A stretch of 64,000 nt of DNA, taken from positions 248,001 through 312,000 of the forward strand of contig NZ_CP023865.1 of NCBI RefSeq assembly GCF_003711105.1, given 5' to 3'. Below are positions 28,851-36,840 of the stretch, one piece after another. How positions within the stretch are numbered: the first letter of the stretch is position 1; every line of letters starts with the position of its first letter. The stretch is from Actinoplanes teichomyceticus ATCC 31121. Lineage in GTDB: Bacteria > Actinomycetota > Actinomycetes > Mycobacteriales > Micromonosporaceae. A model generated the notes under the pieces. The model did no database searches and was not told the DNA's origin. It was given only the letters and a program-made list of their open reading frames with translations. Position numbers and translations under genes: made by a program.

Positions 28851-31085
28851 CTATGGCTCATCTGTCGACCGGTCCGGATCGCCTACCAGTACCTTCTCGA
28901 CAGGAGTGGGGGAGAGCATCGCCCATCGGACGGCCTGCCGATTGATCACGCCGACCATGCCCGGGCGCATCCGCGTGAGGAGTTGCGCGGTGTCGCCCAG
29001 AGCGAGCGCGGTGCCGATCAGAGCGGCTTCGGCCGACCGCAGCGCTTGCAGCAGGAGCAGGTCCGCACCGATCGCGGCGCCGACGTCAGCCGCGCCGAAG
29101 GCCTCCCGAACGGTCAGAGTGGCTGTCCACGGCCCCGCGTCTGCGGTGGCCTCGGTCCAGGCGTTCGTCGGGGGTTCGGTCCTCGCGTCTGCCGTGGCTC
29201 CGGTCCACGCGCCTGCCGTGGCCTGGGTCCTCGCGTCTGCCGTGGCTTCGGCCCGCGCCTCGGCCGTGGCTCCGGTCCACGCGCCTGCCCTGGCTCCGGT
29301 CCGCGCCTCGGCTGTGGCTTCGGCCCACGCGTCGGCTGCGGCCGGATGGGGGAATCCGCCGCTGTCCGGTTGCGTGGGCCATCCGGCTGCGATGTCCGAC
29401 GCGTTGATTGTCGCGGCATTGATGCTTGTCACGCCGGGCGCGGGATGGGCGCCCGCGCGCGGGTGAGCCGCGTTGGATGGGGGTGTGGCGCCGTCGCACG
29501 TTGCCGGACGTAGTGGGACGTCGAGGACGACCAGCAGCGGGCGCACGGGTGAACTGGGTGGAAGGTCGGCCGGGCGGTCAGGCGGCACGATGCCGATCGT
29601 GCTCCCGGGCGTGGCCGTGCCGCGGACGAACGGCTCCCACGCGTGCGGCCGGTCGGTCCGCACCAGCACCCGTGCGCCGACCGCCATCGCCCGGAATACC
29701 ACCAGCTGCGCACATCGCATCCCGCCGATCATCAGTGCCCGGGTGTGCTCCGGTCGGAACAGCCGAATCAGCACCGGATGGCCGTACCGGTTGCGACCCA
29801 CCGTCAACCCGGCCCAGGCGGTCGGTAACACCAGCCTGCCGAAGCCGGCGTCCGGTCCGGTTCGTTCGCGGTCTGGTACCTGACCTGGCTGCCGGGGTTT
29901 CCCGGCGCGGGGTTGTCGTTGCCGGCGGGGTTCGGGCTCGCCGCCGAGCTCGCCATGGGGTGAATGGTTCGTCACGCCGAGCGGGAGGGTCGCCGCGAGG
30001 CCGGGCCCATGCTCGCCGTCTCGTCTCCGGAGCCGGACGTGCTCTCCGGCGGCTAGCTGCCGCAGAGCCCCGGCCGCGGCATTGAGCGTGGCCGGCTCCG
30101 CGGCGGCCAGCCGCACGGCCACACTGATCAACGGCGGCTCGTCGGACCCGGACTCCGGAAGATCGGCCGTCAACGTCACGGTGGTCGCCGCGGCCGGAAG
30201 GTGGAGCAGCCGGGTGAGCAACGCGGCCGACGGCCCCGCCACGGCCCGGGGCTGCCCGTGGAAAGTGACCTGGGCCAGGCCGCCGACCCGTAACACCGTC
30301 CAGTCCTCGTGAATCTCGGCGGTGGGATCGGCGTACGCAAGATCGGCAAGCGTGCCGGCCGTCCCGGCCGCGTCGACCGGTTGTGCCGGCAGGCGTTTGG
30401 CCAGCCTGCGCACCTGGCCCGTCAGGGTCCGGTGCAGCTCACCGTCGGACCACCCCTCCGCCCGCAGCACCCGGACCGCCAGCATCGCCCGGGCGTGACC
30501 GAGCGCCCGGCCCTCGGTCAGCATCCGGTAGGAGCCGGCCACCGGGCCGCTTCCGAGCGTGCCGGCCGGTGCCGGCACCCCGGTCAGCAGCAGCTGGACC
30601 CGACCCGGTGGTCGTGCACGGCCGTCGTCGGACAACAGCTCCCACGGCGCGGGTAGTTCGGTGCGGGCCTCGGCCAGCAGGGCGGCCGGATCGCCGAGCT
30701 CGAGAAGCATGGTGAGGCCGGAGTCGTCGGCAAGCACCGCGGCCGGTCCGCCGGGTAGATCGGTGGAGGACAGCCGGGTGCCCTGGGTGGCGACCTGGAG
30801 AACCGTGGCGGCGGTCCGGCGCCGGGCGATGAATCGCAGGCCGATGGCAAGCCACTCGTACGCCCAGCGCTCGCGGACCCGCAGCCAGGTTGCCAGGAGC
30901 AGGGCTATCGCGCCGGCGGCGGCGACGAGCAGGATCGGGCCGCCCACGGCGGCGGAGATCAGCACCGGGACCGCGGCCGCCTGCGTGGCGACCACCTGAT
31001 GGAGGCGTACGCCATGGGGGCGGGCCCGCCATCGCGGTGCCGCTGCATCCGTCGCCACGCGAGCCTCCTCGATCGCTCCGGACAT
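28851..31085 (-). CDS. eccE: type VII secretion protein EccE with expanded repeat insertion
   Basis: 744 aa. Begins with two close transmembrane helices (about residues 29-68: VVATQAAAVPVLISAAVGG then LLVAAAGAIALLLATWL) and a large cytoplasmic/periplasmic domain of the EccE type, including RWAYEWLAIGLRF and the SYRMLTEGRALGHARAMLAVRVLR region. EccE is the peripheral membrane subunit of the ESX core complex. It is longer than mycobacterial EccE (roughly 400-540 aa), largely because of a low-complexity Ala/Thr/Glu/Trp repeat block at about residues 585-660 and a Pro/Arg-rich insert near 395-425. It is divergent from two WXG100 genes; eccB, eccC, eccD and mycP are not in the window. Confidence 0.82.
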   Translation of the reverse strand: MSGAIEEARVATDAAAPRWRARPHGVRLHQVVATQAAAVPVLISAAVGGPILLVAAAGAIALLLATWLRVRERWAYEWLAIGLRFIARRRTAATVLQVATQGTRLSSTDLPGGPAAVLADDSGLTMLLELGDPAALLAEARTELPAPWELLSDDGRARPPGRVQLLLTGVPAPAGTLGSGPVAGSYRMLTEGRALGHARAMLAVRVLRAEGWSDGELHRTLTGQVRRLAKRLPAQPVDAAGTAGTLADLAYADPTAEIHEDWTVLRVGGLAQVTFHGQPRAVAGPSAALLTRLLHLPAAATTVTLTADLPESGSDEPPLISVAVRLAAAEPATLNAAAGALRQLAAGEHVRLRRRDGEHGPGLAATLPLGVTNHSPHGELGGEPEPRRQRQPRAGKPRQPGQVPDRERTGPDAGFGRLVLPTAWAGLTVGRNRYGHPVLIRLFRPEHTRALMIGGMRCAQLVVFRAMAVGARVLVRTDRPHAWEPFVRGTATPGSTIGIVPPDRPADLPPSSPVRPLLVVLDVPLRPATCDGATPPSNAAHPRAGAHPAPGVTSINAATINASDIAAGWPTQPDSGGFPHPAAADAWAEATAEARTGARAGAWTGATAEARAEATADARTQATAGAWTGATADARTEPPTNAWTEATADAGPWTATLTVREAFGAADVGAAIGADLLLLQALRSAEAALIGTALALGDTAQLLTRMRPGMVGVINRQAVRWAMLSPTPVEKVLVGDPDRSTDEP
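29110..29345 (-). repeat. in-frame imperfect repeats inside eccE
   Basis: Tandem imperfect copies built on GAWTGATAEARAEATADA-like peptides (alternating AW-TEAT, AEAR and TQATAG modules). Reading frame is kept throughout. The block precedes the last ~90 residues of EccE. Confidence 0.75.
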
Positions 31086-31137
31086 CGATCGTCATGCGCG
31101 GCTCATGGTAGGGCGAAATTCGATTCGGCCGTGTCGG

Positions 31138-31162
31138 TTGTCCACAGGGGAAGTTATCCACA
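31138..31162 (+). promoter_or_regulatory. two DnaA-box-like sites in the ESX divergent promoter
   Basis: TTGTCCACA (31138-31146), the actinobacterial DnaA-box consensus, and TTATCCACA (31154-31162), the classic bacterial DnaA box. Both are in the same orientation, 16 bp apart start to start. They lie 53 bp upstream of eccE and about 180 bp upstream of the WXG100 genes. No dnaA, dnaN or gyrase genes are near, so this is not oriC by context. Confidence 0.55.
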
Positions 31163-31341
31163 AGCCGGGAATCGGGGGTTTCGCCGATGTCCCGTCATCC
31201 CCTAGCGTCGAGGCCCGGAGCGTGACCGGGCGGTCACTCAGCGAATGATCATCCCGCCGTGCGCCGGTTAGTGCGATGACACCGGTCGATGCAATGCCGT
31301 TTGCAATCGACGTCCACGTCGGAAATGGGGGTGACCTAGGA

Positions 31342-31659
31342 ATGGCGCTGACGCAGGCCGAGTCCGCGGTGATGGCGAGTACCGCCGCGAGATTCGATCA
31401 GGTCAACAGTGGGCTGCAGTCGATGCTCAGCACGTTGATGTCCGAGCTGTCGGTGCTCGGCGGCGCCTGGAGAGGGCTGGGCGCCACCGCCTTCGAGCAG
31501 GTCAAGACGCAGTATGCGGCCGATCTGCAGAGCCTCAACCGCGCGCTGGCGGAGACCGCCCAGGCGATCCGGGCGTCCGGCGCCGGGTACCACGCCACCG
31601 ATACCGACGCCGCCAGCCGTGTCGCCCGTACCGGTGGCACCTTCACGCTGCCGCTCTGA
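31342..31659 (+). CDS. WXG100-family (ESAT-6-like) secreted protein
   Basis: 105 aa from ATG 31342. Two helices separated by the W-x-G turn (AWRGLG, Trp43), and a C-terminal export motif Y-x-x-x-D (YHATD). Such proteins are exported as helical hairpin dimers by ESX systems. An in-frame ATG lies upstream at 31276, but the conserved core starts MALTQAESAVMASTAARFD. It is the first of a tandem pair, 20 bp before the second WXG100 gene. Confidence 0.9.
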   Translation: MALTQAESAVMASTAARFDQVNSGLQSMLSTLMSELSVLGGAWRGLGATAFEQVKTQYAADLQSLNRALAETAQAIRASGAGYHATDTDAASRVARTGGTFTLPL

Positions 31660-31679
31660 CTTCTCCCGGAGGATTTCTC

Positions 31680-31973
31680 GTGAACGACGGAGTTCTGCTC
31701 GTCAACTTCGGTGCCCTGCAGCAGGCCGGCGCCGACATCGACAAGGCGCTGCGCACCCTGCGATCCCAGCTCGACCAGCTCGAGCGGGACGCCGCGCCGC
31801 TGGTGGCCACCTGGGCGGGTGACGCCCAGGAGGCGTACGCGCAGCGCCAGGCCAGGTGGCGGGCCGCCTCGACCGATCTGGAGAGCATTCTCCGTCAGAT
31901 CAGGGTCGCGGTCAGCGAGTCGGCGGCCGACTACGTGGCCACCGAGCGGGCGGCGACCCAGCGGTTCCAATGA
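31680..31973 (+). CDS. WXG100-family (ESAT-6-like) secreted protein, partner
   Basis: 97 aa from GTG 31680, with CCGGAGG upstream. The W-x-G turn is TWAGDA (Trp45), and the export motif near the C-terminus is YVATE (Y-x-x-x-E). Together with the preceding gene it forms the usual heterodimer pair. Size and spacing fit EsxA/EsxB pairs. Confidence 0.9.
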   Translation: MNDGVLLVNFGALQQAGADIDKALRTLRSQLDQLERDAAPLVATWAGDAQEAYAQRQARWRAASTDLESILRQIRVAVSESAADYVATERAATQRFQ

Positions 31974-32179
31974 CGCGAGGGGGTACCCGTTCGGGTGTTC
32001 TGCCGGCCCGATTCGGGAGGGTTCAGGTCGCCCGTTCGCGTACTGGTCCAGGCGGTTGACGCGGCTACCATCGGTTGTTGGATCATTGCGCCGGGCGATC
32101 GGGGTGCGCGTGCCAGTTCGGCGCGGGCGGCCACCGAGCGCGGCCGGACACAACTCGGCCATCAGCGCACTGCCGCCCA

Positions 32180-32207
32180 TTGTCATTGCGGTCTGGCCTT
32201 GTAGGTT
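32180..32207 (+). promoter_or_regulatory. promoter of the SseB-domain gene
   Basis: TTGTCA (32180-32185), 16-bp spacer, TAGGTT (32202-32207) fits a housekeeping promoter. It implies a start near 32215 and a ~40-nt leader before the GTG at 32253. The interval 31974-32179 after the WXG100 pair shows no other gene. Confidence 0.5.
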
Positions 32208-32252
32208 ATACGCGTTGCGTTGGCTCAGTCGCACGCGTGGGGAGAGGTGGAC

Positions 32253-35200
32253 GTGTCCGAGTGGGAACCGGCTACGGACGCCGAGGTCGCGATGCGCGAT
32301 GCGCTGCGCACCGACGATCAGGAGTCCTATTTCCGCATTCTCGCCGGGGTCGATCTCCTGCTACCGGTGTCGGCCGACGCGCTGGCCGGTCTGGCCCCGC
32401 TCGGCTGGGGCACCTGGAGCACCGGCGGGCGCACCCATGTGCTGGCGTTCACCTCCCAGGAGGCGCTGCACGCATGCCTCTCCGACTACACCGGGTCGTC
32501 ACGCCGGGTTCCGTACACGGAACTGGCCAACACGTGGCCCAACCTTGAGTGGTGGCTGGCGGTCAACCCCGGCCTGCCGATCGAGGGCTACCTGCCGGCC
32601 TGGTTCGTCGCCCAGCTCGCGCGGGGCGATCTGCGGCTCCCCACCCGGGGGCCGGGCCGTGACGTGCACGGCACCTCCAAGATCCAGGAGCTGGGTGCGG
32701 CCGCGCTGGCGGCCAGCCGGGCCGGGGACGGTCCCGGCGGGCCCACCTATGACGCTCCAGCAGCCGCAGCGGCGGGATACCCGGTCCAGCCGGCCGGGAG
32801 CCCCGGCCTGCCCCCGCCGGGCGGATCCGCCGGTGCGACCGGCGTGCCGCAGCCCGGCCCGGGTCAGCCTGCCCGGCCCGCGATGACTCCGGCGGGCCTG
32901 CCGCAGCGCGGCGCGCCGCAGCCCGGTGCACAACCCGTTCCAGCGGTTGCCGCGCAGTCCGGTCCCGGCGGTATGCCCGCTCCGGGCCAGGCGAGCCTCG
33001 GCAGCGATGCCGGCTCCGCGCGCTCCGGTGCGGGCGGCGCGTTCGGCGGGTCCCAGGCCGGTCCCGGTGGAGCGTCCGGTTCCGCCGCGTTCGGTCCGGG
33101 TGGAGTGTCCGGTTCCGCCCCGTTCGGTCCGAGTGCCACGCCTGGTGCGTCTCAGTTCGGTCCGGGCGCTGCCGCACAGGGACCGTCCGGGCAGCCTGGC
33201 GACCTCCCGGTCCGCAGCCCCGGTGCGGGCGTGCCCGCCCGCTCGGCCACGCCGTCCGGTCTGCCGATGCGGACCGCGACCGCGTCGCCGGCTCAGCCCC
33301 CCGCAGCCGGGGACATGACCCGGGCGGAGCAGGTTCCGGCGGCGTATCCGGCATCCGGCTCCGGGCGGGACCTCCCGGGCTCACCCGCCGCTCCGGCGGC
33401 GTCCTCGGGACTGCCCACTCGTAGCTTGTCGGGCAGCGCCATGGCGACGCCCGGCTGGCATTCGGACTCGCTGCCCTTCGGACCGGAGAACGACCCGCGC
33501 GGGCCGCTGCAGGACCTGAATGCGCCGCTTCCGGTGCGCACCCCGATGGCGAACACGCCCCCGGTCCCCGAGCACGTCCGGCCGTATGACCCGGCCGAGG
33601 CGCTGGTCGATCCGGGGTGGGCGGCGCTCGGTGGCCGTCCCTCCAGCGCGGGCAGCGGCGGAGCGCCCGGAATGCCAGCAGCCGCGGGTGCCGATGCCGC
33701 TGGTGGCGCGAACACCGGCACGACGCCGCCGACCAGCCCCACGCTCGCTCGTGGCGGATCCGACCTGCCGCGCCGTCAGCCCGGGCAGACTGCCGGACCC
33801 AGCCAGACCACGTCCTTCTCCGGGTTCGCCAACGCCCGGACCAATCCAGCTCCGGCGGCCGCGCCGCGCTTCCCGCAGGGGCCGGCTTCGCCGCAGGCGG
33901 TGGCTGCGCAGCCCGCGCCGGCCTCGGGCGCGCCGGCTCCCGGCACGGCGAGCTCGTCGGGCGGCCCGGGCAGTCCGCTGCCCCGCCGCCAGGTGACCCC
34001 GCCGTCCGAGCGCCCGCCGTCGATGGCGGCCGCGGCGCAGGCGCTCACCGGTGGGCGTACGCCCGCTCCGGATCCCGGCCTCCCGCAGCGGGATGTTCCG
34101 CCAGCAGCGGACCGTTTCGGCCCGTCCGGTCCGGCTCCGTCGCTGCCTCGCTCCGACGGTGCGGCCGGCGGCGATCGGCCCGCGCCGAGCTCCCGGCCAG
34201 GGCTGCTCCCCCCGGTGATCCCCGGCGCTCCCGGTGCTGATCGCGGTGCGGGCGGTGCCATGGGGAGCGGTGCCATGGGCCATGCAGGTGGGGGTGCCGC
34301 GACCGGTGCGCCCGCGCCGGGCTACGGTCCCGGCACCACGGCGCCCGGCTACGGTGCGGCCGCGGCGGCCTTCAGTGCCGCGACGTCCGGTCTCGGCCCG
34401 GCCGCGAGCGGTTCTCCCACCGCGCCCGCCTACGGCTCGCCGGTTTCCGGTGCTGCCGCGCCGGGTCATCCGGTCTCCGGGGCTGCCGCGCCCGCTCACC
34501 CGGTGTCTGGCGCCGCTGCCCCTGGCCATCCGGTCTCCGGGGCGGCTGCCCCTGGCCATCCGGTGTCCGGGGCGGCTGCCCCCGGCCATCCGGTATCCGG
34601 GGCGGCTGCCCCTGGCCATCCGGTGTCCGGGGCGGCTGCCCCCGGCCATCCGGTGTCCGGGGCGGCTACGCCTGGCCATCCGGTCTCCGGGGCTGCGGGC
34701 TTCCCTGTCTCCGGACCCGCCAACCCGGCCGGAACCGCGCCCGCCGCTCCGGGCAGCCCGTCGTCGGCCTATCCGCCCCCGGGCGCCCCGTCGTCGGCCT
34801 ATCCCGTCCCGGGCGACCCTGCCCCGGGCAGTCCGACGTTCGGCGCTCCGACGTCCGGCGGTCCGACGGCGCATACGGCTGGGTCGAGCGCGGCCTACGG
34901 TGCGACGACTCCGGGTGCTGCGTCCGGGTACGGCACGGCCGGCGCGGGCTATGGACCGGCGGGGGCGTACGCGCCCACGGCGCCGGGCTACAGCGTTCCG
35001 GCGGTGCCCGCGCCCGGGCCGGCGTTCGGCATGCCGCCGCAGGGCAGCCCCGCGTCGGCGTACGCGAATCAGGCCTTGGCCACCCAGATCATCCAGCTTC
35101 CGGCCGGGTCGGTCCCGGCGAGCGCCGCGTCGGCATCCGGGAGTTCCGGCCTGGGGGTCGCCGGCTCGGCGACCGGCGGCGGCTCCGGCCCGGGGCAGCG

Positions 35201-36179
35201 CGGCCGTGCCCACGAGGAATTCGTCCCGGCCAATGACACCGAGCGGGAGCTGCGGGAGGCCGCGGACGCCGGCAACACCGACATCTTCCTCTCCACGCTG
35301 CTGCTGGCGAACGTGCTGGTGCCGGTGGCCCACCACTCCCGGCCGGGCAGTGCGCCCGGGGAGTCCGGCTTCGCGTTCCAGCCGGAGGAGGTTGGGGGCG
35401 AGAAGTTCCTGATCGTGTTCACCAGCAAGGACCGGCTCTCCGAGCACTTCGGTGAGCCGACCCGCACGGTCGGCGTCCGCTTCTACGAGCTGATCCGCAA
35501 CTGGCCGGACCCGGACTGGTCGTTCGCCGTCAACCCGGGCACCCCGGTCGGCGCGAAGTACCCGGGTGCCCAGATCATCGCGCTGGCCAACTGGGCCACC
35601 GAGGCCGGGCTCGGCGCCGACCCGATCGACGGGCCGTCCGCGGAGGAGACCGCCGAGCCGGTGCCGGCTCCGGAGCCGGCCAGCGACGAGACGCAGCACG
35701 CCACCGTCATGCAGAAGACGATCGCCGCCGAGCAGGTCGACTACTACCTGGAGCGCGGGTACGACCGAGTGGCCGGGTTCGTGCACCGGGCGTCCGAGGT
35801 CGAGCATCTGCGGACACCGGCTGAGCTGTTCAGCGCGCTCGGGCTGTACTACGACTCGTCGCCGTTCCAGCCGGACGCCAAGGAGGCGTTCGTGCTGCGC
35901 TGGCCCGCGTTCCGGCCCAGCCTGTACCGCATTCCCTACGGCGGGCAGAACGAGCAGGCGCTGCGCGCGATGGACGGCTGGGTGATCGAGCGGCCGCCGT
36001 TCCGGGGCAACGGGTTCGCCCCGGGCGAGGGCCGCGACGTCATCGCCGAGTTCAAGGTGGACAGCGTGCGGCTGCCGCACGGCGCGCAGCTGTGGCGCAT
36101 CGACGCGGACGGCAACGAACGCATGTTGGCGATCTTCGACGCGGACGGGCCGCTCTGGCGCCGGGTGGGTGAGCAGTGA
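32253..36179 (+). CDS. giant SseB-domain protein with ~830-aa low-complexity tether (ESX-associated)
   Basis: 1308 aa. Residues ~20-125 form an SseB-type domain (SYFRILAGVDLLLPVSADALAG ... WPNLEWWLAVNPGLPIEGYLP). Residues ~150-980 are Pro/Ala/Gly/Ser-rich, with short repeats such as AAPGHPVSG. Residues ~985-1125 hold a second SseB-type domain (DIFLSTLLLANVLVPV, then NWPDPDWSFAVNPGTPVG), sharing the WP..W..AVNPG signature with the first. The last ~165 residues are a further SseB-C-like domain ending RMLAIFDADGPLWRRVGEQ. GTG 32253 was chosen for its GGAGAGG ribosome site; TTG 32220 is in frame. It has no signal peptide or membrane helix, so it should be cytoplasmic. It follows the WXG100 pair and overlaps the next small gene, suggesting a role in the ESX island, perhaps scaffolding. 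This role is inference. Confidence 0.8.
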   Translation: MSEWEPATDAEVAMRDALRTDDQESYFRILAGVDLLLPVSADALAGLAPLGWGTWSTGGRTHVLAFTSQEALHACLSDYTGSSRRVPYTELANTWPNLEWWLAVNPGLPIEGYLPAWFVAQLARGDLRLPTRGPGRDVHGTSKIQELGAAALAASRAGDGPGGPTYDAPAAAAAGYPVQPAGSPGLPPPGGSAGATGVPQPGPGQPARPAMTPAGLPQRGAPQPGAQPVPAVAAQSGPGGMPAPGQASLGSDAGSARSGAGGAFGGSQAGPGGASGSAAFGPGGVSGSAPFGPSATPGASQFGPGAAAQGPSGQPGDLPVRSPGAGVPARSATPSGLPMRTATASPAQPPAAGDMTRAEQVPAAYPASGSGRDLPGSPAAPAASSGLPTRSLSGSAMATPGWHSDSLPFGPENDPRGPLQDLNAPLPVRTPMANTPPVPEHVRPYDPAEALVDPGWAALGGRPSSAGSGGAPGMPAAAGADAAGGANTGTTPPTSPTLARGGSDLPRRQPGQTAGPSQTTSFSGFANARTNPAPAAAPRFPQGPASPQAVAAQPAPASGAPAPGTASSSGGPGSPLPRRQVTPPSERPPSMAAAAQALTGGRTPAPDPGLPQRDVPPAADRFGPSGPAPSLPRSDGAAGGDRPAPSSRPGLLPPVIPGAPGADRGAGGAMGSGAMGHAGGGAATGAPAPGYGPGTTAPGYGAAAAAFSAATSGLGPAASGSPTAPAYGSPVSGAAAPGHPVSGAAAPAHPVSGAAAPGHPVSGAAAPGHPVSGAAAPGHPVSGAAAPGHPVSGAAAPGHPVSGAATPGHPVSGAAGFPVSGPANPAGTAPAAPGSPSSAYPPPGAPSSAYPVPGDPAPGSPTFGAPTSGGPTAHTAGSSAAYGATTPGAASGYGTAGAGYGPAGAYAPTAPGYSVPAVPAPGPAFGMPPQGSPASAYANQALATQIIQLPAGSVPASAASASGSSGLGVAGSATGGGSGPGQRGRAHEEFVPANDTERELREAADAGNTDIFLSTLLLANVLVPVAHHSRPGSAPGESGFAFQPEEVGGEKFLIVFTSKDRLSEHFGEPTRTVGVRFYELIRNWPDPDWSFAVNPGTPVGAKYPGAQIIALANWATEAGLGADPIDGPSAEETAEPVPAPEPASDETQHATVMQKTIAAEQVDYYLERGYDRVAGFVHRASEVEHLRTPAELFSALGLYYDSSPFQPDAKEAFVLRWPAFRPSLYRIPYGGQNEQALRAMDGWVIERPPFRGNGFAPGEGRDVIAEFKVDSVRLPHGAQLWRIDADGNERMLAIFDADGPLWRRVGEQ
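34440..34705 (+). repeat. 30-bp in-frame repeats in the SseB-protein tether
   Basis: About nine tandem copies of a 30-bp unit encoding the 10-residue peptide AAAPGHPVSG, with synonymous variation between copies. Shorter related repeats (SSAYPPPGAP) follow. Confidence 0.9.
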
Positions 36180-36541
36180 TGCGCGACGGTTACGTGGTGA
36201 CCTGGCAGGGCCGGGAGTACGACGCGGTGCCGGACCGGGACAAGGTGCGGATCTACTCGGCACAGCCGGCGGAGGGCTTCACCGAGGTCAAGCCGGGGCG
36301 TTACGTACGGGTGCTGGAGCCGGACGAGTACGACGAGATCATGTACGTCCGGACGATGTGCACCTGGCGAGGCGAACCGTTCATCGTGCTCGCCGAGGCG
36401 GACACCTGGCTGCGGCTGGAGTACACCGGCGGCCGCGCCCCGGTGGCCCGCGAGCTCGGGCTGGAGGAGTTCGACTACGGCGTCTACCAGGGCTGGGCGC
36501 CGGCCAACGAGGTCCACGACCGCTACGAGCACCGCGTCTGA
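36179..36541 (+). CDS. conserved-looking hypothetical protein coupled to the SseB gene
   Basis: 120 aa, beta-rich, no signal or membrane segment (MRDGYVVTWQGREYDAVPDR ... YEHRV). I do not recognise a named domain. The many aromatic and charged residues and even codon bias look like a true folded protein. The ATG overlaps the stop of the SseB gene (TGATG), so the two are translationally coupled and probably work together. The array that follows belongs to the opposite-strand hydrolase. Confidence 0.75.
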   Translation: MRDGYVVTWQGREYDAVPDRDKVRIYSAQPAEGFTEVKPGRYVRVLEPDEYDEIMYVRTMCTWRGEPFIVLAEADTWLRLEYTGGRAPVARELGLEEFDYGVYQGWAPANEVHDRYEHRV

Positions 36542-36578
36542 CCGGCCGATCGAGCACCGACCGGCCGCGACGGTAAGC

Positions 36579-36840
36579 GCAGGATCCCCCGGTCGCCCCG
36601 GCCCGCGGGCCAGGCCGCGGTCTTCAATCAGTGCAGGATGCACCGGTGGTCCGCGGCCCGGGGTCTTCATTCGGCGCAGGATGCTCCGGTGATCCCCGAT
36701 CCGGGGTCCTCAGCCAGCGCAGGATCCCCCGGTGGGCCACGGCCCGGGGTCTTCAGTCGGCGCAGGATGCCCCGGTGATCCCCGATCCGGGGTCAGGCCG
36801 GGGTTTTCAGCCAGCGCAGGATCTCCCCGGTGACCACGTC
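36579..36840 (-). repeat. tandem degenerate copies of the hydrolase 3' end
   Basis: The core GCAGGAT occurs at 36579, 36633, 36676, 36719, 36762 and 36816, giving periods of 54, 43, 43, 43 and 54 bp. The last occurrence is inside the hydrolase gene (codons for EILRW). The earlier five are copies of its final ~43 bp lying outside the gene. For example, the block at 36611-36652 matches the gene end at roughly three quarters of positions. Confidence 0.85.

Noticed and set aside
31138..31162. Chromosomal replication origin
   Set aside because: Only two DnaA boxes and no dnaA, dnaN, recF, gyrB or rpmH nearby.
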